Origin: Natronosporangium hydrolyticum
GTDB lineage: Bacteria; Actinomycetota; Actinomycetes; Mycobacteriales; Micromonosporaceae
Direction: 5' to 3'
Assembly: GCF_016925615.1 (NCBI RefSeq)
Contig: NZ_CP070499.1
Span: 744,001 to 808,000 of the forward strand
DNA length: 64,000 nucleotides
The position numbers and the translations under genes were made by a program. Positions 59,497 to 64,000 of this stretch are shown here, piece by piece. A model generated the notes under the pieces. It saw nothing but the letters and a program-made list of their open reading frames with translations. It did not search any database and had not been told where the DNA came from. Numbering within the stretch: position 1 is the stretch's first letter; each line of letters opens with the position of its first letter.

Positions 59497-60906
59497 ATGG
59501 GCGCGGACTTTGTCAACCGGACGACTGAGTTGGCGACGCTGCAGAAGTGGTTCGAGCGACCAGGCCCGCAGCTCGGCGTGGTGTGGGGGAGGCGTCGGGT
59601 CGGCAAGACCTACCTCCTCGCCCACTGGGCCAAGGCGAAACGCGCGATCGTGCATACGGCTCGCAACCGGCCGCCCGGCGAGGAGTTGGCGGCGTTGTCG
59701 GCCGCCGCGGCCCCGGTGCTCGACCTGCCCTTGCGGGACCTGCGCACCCGCCCCTTCGTCGACTGGGACGATGCCTTCGACTGTTTCGCGACGGCGGCGG
59801 TGAGCGAGCCGCTAGTCGTGGTGCTCGACGAAGTGCCCGAGTTGTTGCCGGCAAACCCGGGCTTCGAGAGCGGTCTGCGGGCGATCTGGGAGCGGATGGG
59901 GGACCGGCGGCTGCGGCTGGTGCTCTGCGGTTCGGCTGTCCGCACCATGGAGGCGCTGCAGGCGGAGCGGGCGCCGTTGTTCGGCCGGGCCACGCTGCGA
60001 ATGCAGGTGCGGCCATTCGGCCCGCACGAAGCAGCGCTGATGTTGCCCCGGCTCACTCCCGACGAGCGGGCACGGGCGTGGGGCATCTGCGGCGGCAGCC
60101 CCTTCTATTTGAGCCTCTGGGACGACGGTGCCACCGCGGCGGAGAACCTTACCGAGCTGTTCGGCTCGGAACAGGCGTTGCTGTTGAATGAGGGTTCCTT
60201 CCTGCTCGCTACCGAAGACTTCGCCGGTGGTCGCCGGGAGCGCTTGCCCGAGCAGGTACTTCGAGCGCTCGCCGCGGGACGAAGCCGATACGGGGAACTC
60301 AAGCAGTCACTCGGCGCGGACCCGGCCCGGCCGCTGGCGGCGCTGCAGGAGTTGGGGCTGATCGATCGCGTCCTGCCGGTCGCCGGAAAGGTCGATCCCC
60401 GGTTGGCTTACTACCGGGTGGCGGACAACTTCCTGGCGTTCTGGCTGTCGGTCGTCGAGCCGCATCGCTCGATGATCTCCCAACGCCTGGGGAGCAGCCT
60501 CGCGCCGTTGCTGCTTCACCAGCTCGACCACTTCATGGGCCAGCGGTGGGAGGAGGCGTTCCGGGCACACCTTGTCCGGGTGCTCGCCGACGATCCGCGG
60601 GTCCAGCCAATGACGGGGATCGGTCGGTTCTGGCGACAGCGGGTTCCGCCCGGTGAGGACCCTTGTGAACTCGACGCGGTCGGGTTGACCGGGGTGGAGC
60701 GGCGAGTCTCGCTGGTGGGCGAGGCGAAGTGGGCTCGGCAGGTGGATGGTGGCCGGCTGGTGAGACAACTCCAGCGGAAAGTGGTCGAGGCCGGACTAGT
60801 CACCGCCGCACACCCGGAACCGGTCTATGCCGTCTGTTCCCGCACCGGGGTGGCCGGCGAGCTGCCACCCCGGACGGTCGTCGCGACCGCCGCCGACATC
60901 TTCTGA
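59497..60906 (+). CDS. Archaeal-type ATPase with DUF234 C-terminal domain (copy 2)
   Basis: 469 residues from ATG 59497; GTGs at 59485 and 59491 are in frame. NRTTELATLQKWFERPGP, Walker A WGRRRVGKTYLL, Walker B LVVVLDEVPELL, and the ATPase end ICGGSPFYLSLWDD. Then a winged helix (GRSRYGELKQSLG) and DUF234 with YYRVADNFLAFWLSVVEPH and the nuclease-like CELDAVGL ... VSLVGEAKW. Same architecture as the protein at 47844 but only distantly alike. Both sides have long palindromes. Function unknown. Confidence 0.82.
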   Translation: MGADFVNRTTELATLQKWFERPGPQLGVVWGRRRVGKTYLLAHWAKAKRAIVHTARNRPPGEELAALSAAAAPVLDLPLRDLRTRPFVDWDDAFDCFATAAVSEPLVVVLDEVPELLPANPGFESGLRAIWERMGDRRLRLVLCGSAVRTMEALQAERAPLFGRATLRMQVRPFGPHEAALMLPRLTPDERARAWGICGGSPFYLSLWDDGATAAENLTELFGSEQALLLNEGSFLLATEDFAGGRRERLPEQVLRALAAGRSRYGELKQSLGADPARPLAALQELGLIDRVLPVAGKVDPRLAYYRVADNFLAFWLSVVEPHRSMISQRLGSSLAPLLLHQLDHFMGQRWEEAFRAHLVRVLADDPRVQPMTGIGRFWRQRVPPGEDPCELDAVGLTGVERRVSLVGEAKWARQVDGGRLVRQLQRKVVEAGLVTAAHPEPVYAVCSRTGVAGELPPRTVVATAADIF

Positions 60907-60920
60907 CAATGAGGCCGCCC

Positions 60921-60987
60921 GAAGATCAAATGCCCTGGGGCGGTACGACACGCAGCGTGTCGTACCGCCCCAGGGCATTTGATCTTC
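60921..60987. repeat. 67-bp perfect palindrome, probable bidirectional terminator or mobile repeat
   Basis: Arms 60921-60953 and 60955-60987 are exact inverted repeats of 33 bp around a single A at 60954 (starts GAAGATCAAATGCCCTGGGG, ends with its complement). Outside this, GCCGCCCGA and TCGGGTGGC pair again with one mismatch after a 5-base insertion, and GCTTTTCG follows. It lies between two convergent genes (ends at 60906 and 61004). It is far longer than a normal terminator needs to be. Confidence 0.85.
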
Positions 60988-61003
60988 GCTTTTCGGGTGG
61001 CCG

Positions 61004-62062
61004 CTAAGCGGTGCGTACCAGTTGGTTGGGCGGCGGCAGCTGGGCCTGGGAGGCGGCGGCGGTGGAGGCCCGGACCACCAGCTCCGGCGCGAAGACGTAC
61101 TCCGAGTGCGGAGCGCCGTGCCCGCCGATCTGGTCGAGCAGCGCGCCGACCGCCGCCGAGGCCATCTGCCCGACCGGTTGCCGCACAGTGGTCAGCGGCG
61201 GGTCGGTGAAGGCGATCAGCGGGGAGTCGTCGTAGCCCACCACCGACAGGTCACCGGGGACGGTCATGCCCCGCTGCCGGGCGGCCCGGATGGCGCCGAG
61301 CGCCATCAGGTCGCTGCCGCAGACCAGCCCGGTGACGCCGCGGTCGAGCAGCCGGGTCGCCGCCGCCACGCCACCCTCCACGCTGAACCACAACGAGAGC
61401 GCGACTAGTTCGTCCAGCTCGGACTCGGGCGTGTCGAGCAGGCTGGTCATCGCGCCGCGCCAGCCGGCCAGCCTGCGCTGCACCGGCAGGAACCGGCGCG
61501 GGCCGGTGACCAGGCCGATCCGGCGGTGGCCGAGCGAGGCGAGGTGGCTGACGGCGAGTTCCGCCGCCACCCCCTCGTCCGGCGAGATAAACGGTGCCTC
61601 GATCTCCGGCATGTAGCCGTTGACCAGCACGATCGGCAGCCGCTGCGCGACCAGCCGCCGGTAGCGGCCGGGGTCGGAGGTGGTGTCGGCGTGCAGACCG
61701 GAGACGAAGATGATCCCGGCGACCGAGCGTTCCAGCAGCATCTCGACGTACTCGTCCTCGGTGACCCCGCCCGGGGTCTGGGTGCACAGCACCGGGGTGT
61801 AGCCGTGCTGGGCCAGCGCCGACTCCGCCACCTGCGCGAACATGGGGAATATCGGATTTTCCAGCTCCGGCACCACTAGCCCGACCAGCCCCGCGCTGTG
61901 TTTACGCAGCCGGGCCGGTCGCTCATAACCTAGGACATCGAGCGCGGTGAGCACGGCCTGTCGGGTCTCGGCGGCCACGCCGGGCTTGTCGTTGAGTACC
62001 CGCGACACCGTCGCCTCGCTGACACCGGCCTGGGCGGCGAGGTCCGCCAGTCGTGTACGCAT
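61004..62062 (-). CDS. LacI-family regulator (MalR-like)
   Basis: 352 residues from ATG 62062; a GTG or other start at 62080 is also open. HTH: TRLADLAAQAGVSEATVSRVLNDKPGVAAETRQAVLTALDVLGYER. The effector domain has VGLVVPELENPIFPMFAQVAESALAQ, SVAGIIFVSGLH, FISPDEGVAAELAVSHLASLGHRRIGLV and LTTVRQPVGQMASAAVGALLDQI. Divergent from malE, so it likely represses the malEFG operon and perhaps the nearby alpha-glucosidase, with a maltose-like inducer. Confidence 0.92.
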   Translation of the reverse strand: MRTRLADLAAQAGVSEATVSRVLNDKPGVAAETRQAVLTALDVLGYERPARLRKHSAGLVGLVVPELENPIFPMFAQVAESALAQHGYTPVLCTQTPGGVTEDEYVEMLLERSVAGIIFVSGLHADTTSDPGRYRRLVAQRLPIVLVNGYMPEIEAPFISPDEGVAAELAVSHLASLGHRRIGLVTGPRRFLPVQRRLAGWRGAMTSLLDTPESELDELVALSLWFSVEGGVAAATRLLDRGVTGLVCGSDLMALGAIRAARQRGMTVPGDLSVVGYDDSPLIAFTDPPLTTVRQPVGQMASAAVGALLDQIGGHGAPHSEYVFAPELVVRASTAAASQAQLPPPNQLVRTA

Positions 62063-62082
62063 GGTCAGACGATAGCGCACAT

Positions 62083-62137
62083 CGCAACATCGTTACGAAA
62101 GCGGTGGCAAGCTCTTCCAAAACTTGAAACTCCTTGC
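62083..62137. promoter_or_regulatory. LacI-like operator region between the regulator and malE
   Basis: CGCAACATCGTTACG (62083-62097) is an imperfect 15-bp dyad of the CGnAAC-GTTnCG form used by LacI-family proteins, 20 bp before the lacI start. Further on, GCAAG (62107-62111) and CTTGC (62133-62137) flank TTCCAAAACTTGAA. A weak promoter (around 62114-62142) for malE overlaps. Which of these the repressor binds is inference. Confidence 0.45.
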
Positions 62138-62232
62138 TAACGTGCCGGCAACGACGTACCCGTCGCGGCGGACCGGCCCCCAGGGCCGCCGTTCCCGCCG
62201 CGAACCGTCGACCGGACAGGAGATGTGATGTG

Positions 62233-63477
62233 ATGCGTACGCGACACGCGGCCGTGGCCACCGGAGTGGCGTTGGTCCTCGCCGTGACCGCCTGCAGCAG
62301 CGACCCCGCCGACCCGACCACCGACGCCGACACCACCGGCGGCGAGCTGGTGATCTGGGTCGACCCGAACCGGGCCGGGGTGTTGGCGCAGTTCCAGGAC
62401 CAGATCGAAGCCGACCTCGGCGTCTCGCTCGTGATCGAGGAACACCCCCCGGACGACCTGCAGTCCACCTTCGTCACCGCCTCCCAGCAAGGAGCCGGTC
62501 CGGACGTGACCGTCGGCGCCCACGACTGGATCGGCAACCTGGTCCGCAACGGCACCGTCGACCCGGTGCAGCTGTCCGACCCGGCGCTCGCCGAGTTCCC
62601 CGAGGTGGCGATCGAGGCGGTCACCTTCGAAGGGCAGACCTACGGGGTGCCGTACGCGCTGGAGAACCTCGCGCTGATCCGCAACACCGAGCTGGCGCCC
62701 GACGCCCCGGCCACCATCGAAGAGCTGGTCGAGACCGGGCAGCAGCTGCAGGACAGCGGTGACGCCAGCGAGATCATGTGCCTGCAGGTGGGAGACCAGG
62801 GCGACACCTACCACATCTACCCGCTCTTCACCTCCGGTGGCGGCTATCTCTTCGGTACCACCGCCGACGGCACCTGGGACCCGAGCGACCTCGGCGTCGA
62901 CAGCGACGCCTCGAAGGCCGCCTTCGAGCAGATCCGGGAGCTCGGCGAGGCCGGTGTGGGTGCGCTGAAGCGCTCGATCTCCGGCGACAACGCCATCCCC
63001 ACCTTCACCGACGGCGACTGCGCGTTCCTGGTCTCCGGCCCGTGGGCGGTCAACGACGTCAAGGAAGCCGGCATCGAGTACGACATCACCCCGGTGCCGC
63101 CGTTCGAAGCTGGTGACACCGCCGAGCCGTTCGTCGGGGCGCAGACCTTCTTCGTGGCCTCCCGGGGCGAGAACAAGGCGGTGGCGCAGGAGTTCGTCGC
63201 CAACTACCTGACCTCGACCGAGCTGGCGGTGGCGCTCTACGAGGCGGAGCCGCGGCCACCGGCGCTCACCTCGGCGCTGGAGCAGGTGCAGTCGGCGGAC
63301 CCGGATCTGGCGAAGTTCATCGAGGCGGCCGAGTACGGCTCGCCGATGCCGTCGATCCCGGAGATGGCCGCGATCTGGGGGCCGTTCGGCACCGCGCAGG
63401 CGGCGATCATCGGCGGGGCGGACGTCGACGAGGCGCTCGACGCGGCGGCGCAGGCCATCGCCGAGCAGATCGACTGA
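62233..63477 (+). CDS. malE: Maltose-type ABC transporter substrate-binding lipoprotein
   Basis: 414 residues. Signal with lipobox AVTAC (Cys near residue 19), then a Thr/Asp-rich linker. The mature part has ELVIWVDPNRAGVLAQFQDQIEADLG, TVGAHDWIGNLVRNGTVDPV, VTFEGQTYGVPYALENLALIRNTEL, FTSGGGYLFG and FLVSGPWAVNDVKEAGI, matching actinobacterial maltose/maltodextrin receptors. ATG 62233 follows CAGGAG at about 11 bases. First gene of an operon with malF 16 bp after it. The name is by family; other alpha-glucosides are possible ligands. Confidence 0.9.
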   Translation: MRTRHAAVATGVALVLAVTACSSDPADPTTDADTTGGELVIWVDPNRAGVLAQFQDQIEADLGVSLVIEEHPPDDLQSTFVTASQQGAGPDVTVGAHDWIGNLVRNGTVDPVQLSDPALAEFPEVAIEAVTFEGQTYGVPYALENLALIRNTELAPDAPATIEELVETGQQLQDSGDASEIMCLQVGDQGDTYHIYPLFTSGGGYLFGTTADGTWDPSDLGVDSDASKAAFEQIRELGEAGVGALKRSISGDNAIPTFTDGDCAFLVSGPWAVNDVKEAGIEYDITPVPPFEAGDTAEPFVGAQTFFVASRGENKAVAQEFVANYLTSTELAVALYEAEPRPPALTSALEQVQSADPDLAKFIEAAEYGSPMPSIPEMAAIWGPFGTAQAAIIGGADVDEALDAAAQAIAEQID

Positions 63478-63493
63478 GCCGGCCGGATCGTCG

Positions 63494-64000
63494 ATGAGCA
63501 TGGCACGCGAATCCCTGGCGGGGCCGGTCACGCCGGCTCCGCCAGGGGGCGGGCGGCGCCGCCGCCGCGGTGGTGGTGACCTCAGCCGGGTCGAGGCGCC
63601 GGTCACCGCCACCGGGTTGGCGGCGAAGGCGCTGCTGCTCGGAGTGGTGGCGGCGCTCGCGATCTGGGCCGCCTTCCCGCTGATCGAGGCGCGATCCTGG
63701 ATCGGCCTGTCGATTCTGGCGGTGACCACCGTCGGCATCTTCTACCTCTATCTGAGCCGCCGGCACATCCCTGCCAAATACCTCCTGCCCGGGACCCTGT
63801 TTCTGATCGCCTTCCAGCTATTTCCCGTCCTCTATACCGCCAGCACCGCGTTCACCAACTTCGGCGACGGGCATCGCGGCAGCCAGGACGAGGCGATCGT
63901 GTCGATCCAGACCGCCTCGGTGCGGCAGGTGCCGGGCTCCGCCGAGTACGCCCTGAGCATCGCCACCACCGGCGATCCGGCCAGCGGGCAGCTGAGCTTC
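63494..64000 (+). CDS. malF: MalF-like ABC transporter permease (5' part, cut by window edge)
   Basis: The first 169 codons are present. A basic, Gly/Arg-rich cytoplasmic start ([11 protein letters not shown]) is followed by helices KALLLGVVAALAIWAAFPLI, WIGLSILAVTTVGIFYLYLS and YLLPGTLFLIAFQLFPVLYT. Then comes the periplasmic block FTNFGDGHRGSQDEAI, which is characteristic of actinobacterial MalF with its large outside loop. It should continue right of the window, followed by malG. Confidence 0.9.
   Translation, partial: MSMARESLAGPVTPAPPGGGRRRRRGGGDLSRVEAPVTATGLAAKALLLGVVAALAIWAAFPLIEARSWIGLSILAVTTVGIFYLYLSRRHIPAKYLLPGTLFLIAFQLFPVLYTASTAFTNFGDGHRGSQDEAIVSIQTASVRQVPGSAEYALSIATTGDPASGQLSF

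Noticed and set aside
60796-60978. Minus-strand frame that shares a peptide with the plus strand
   Set aside because: The shared MPWGGTTR peptide is a by-product of the perfect palindrome at 60921-60987.

Overview
The window is very G+C-rich, gene-dense chromosomal DNA from a filamentous-type actinomycete. The evidence is GTG and TTG starts, F420-type oxidoreductase, roadblock/MglA-like 'conservon' genes, DUF3097, DUF4383 and DUF6158 families, an Asp23/AmaP operon, a class III lanthipeptide synthetase, and the actinobacterial orders tatD-rsmA-ispE and tRNA-Gln-glmU-prs-rplY-pth. A Micromonosporales-like host fits best, but this is inference; there is no rRNA or other decisive marker.

Layout. 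0-7 kb: the start of an NCS2 purine permease, a small lipoprotein, a CopB-type copper ATPase with a CsoR-like operator, DUF3097, and a six-gene Asp23/AmaP envelope-stress operon. 7-13 kb: PadR/SRPBCC divergon, DEAD-box helicase, a roadblock/GTPase pair and a pirin. 13.1-14.0 kb: a gene-poor, structured stretch with a promoter, leader hairpin, tiny ORF and terminator. 14-19 kb: M48 protease coupled to a VirD4-like ATPase, a coiled-coil protein and a WYL regulator. 19-24.7 kb: Cys-less HesB-like protein, protein mannosyltransferase, LLM oxidoreductase, SDR and metG.

24.7-31.2 kb is accessory DNA set between metG and tatD. It holds a class III lanthipeptide pair (lanKC plus a 45-codon precursor gene overlapping its stop codon by one base) and a divergent operon of secreted, type VII-secretion-like proteins. 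31-47 kb returns to core genes: tatD-rsmA-ispE, a giant LuxR regulator, two DUF4383 membrane proteins, a TetR/desaturase operon, tRNA-Gln, glmU-prs-rplY-pth and the sulfate-activation operon cysQ-cysD-cysN.

47-64 kb carries two paralogous DUF234-type ATPases, each next to long palindromic DNA, a DUF885 peptidase, a GNAT-methyltransferase fusion, and a scattered carbohydrate set: glycogen-debranching-like enzyme, galK, GH13 alpha-glucosidase, LacI regulator, and malE-malF running off the right edge. CTTGCAG direct repeats before the alpha-glucosidase and LacI-like sites before malE suggest shared maltose/glucose control.

The strongest candidate for something undescribed is the lanthipeptide precursor at 24759-24896. 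Its leader has the class III motif, but its core has only one cysteine and an uncommon Ser/Thr spacing. Secondary candidates are the exact palindromes at 59.4 and 60.9 kb, the imperfect hairpin at 47.6 kb, an 18-bp-period repeat array near 7 kb, and the M48/VirD4 pair. All family calls were made by reading translations by eye; no database search was run.
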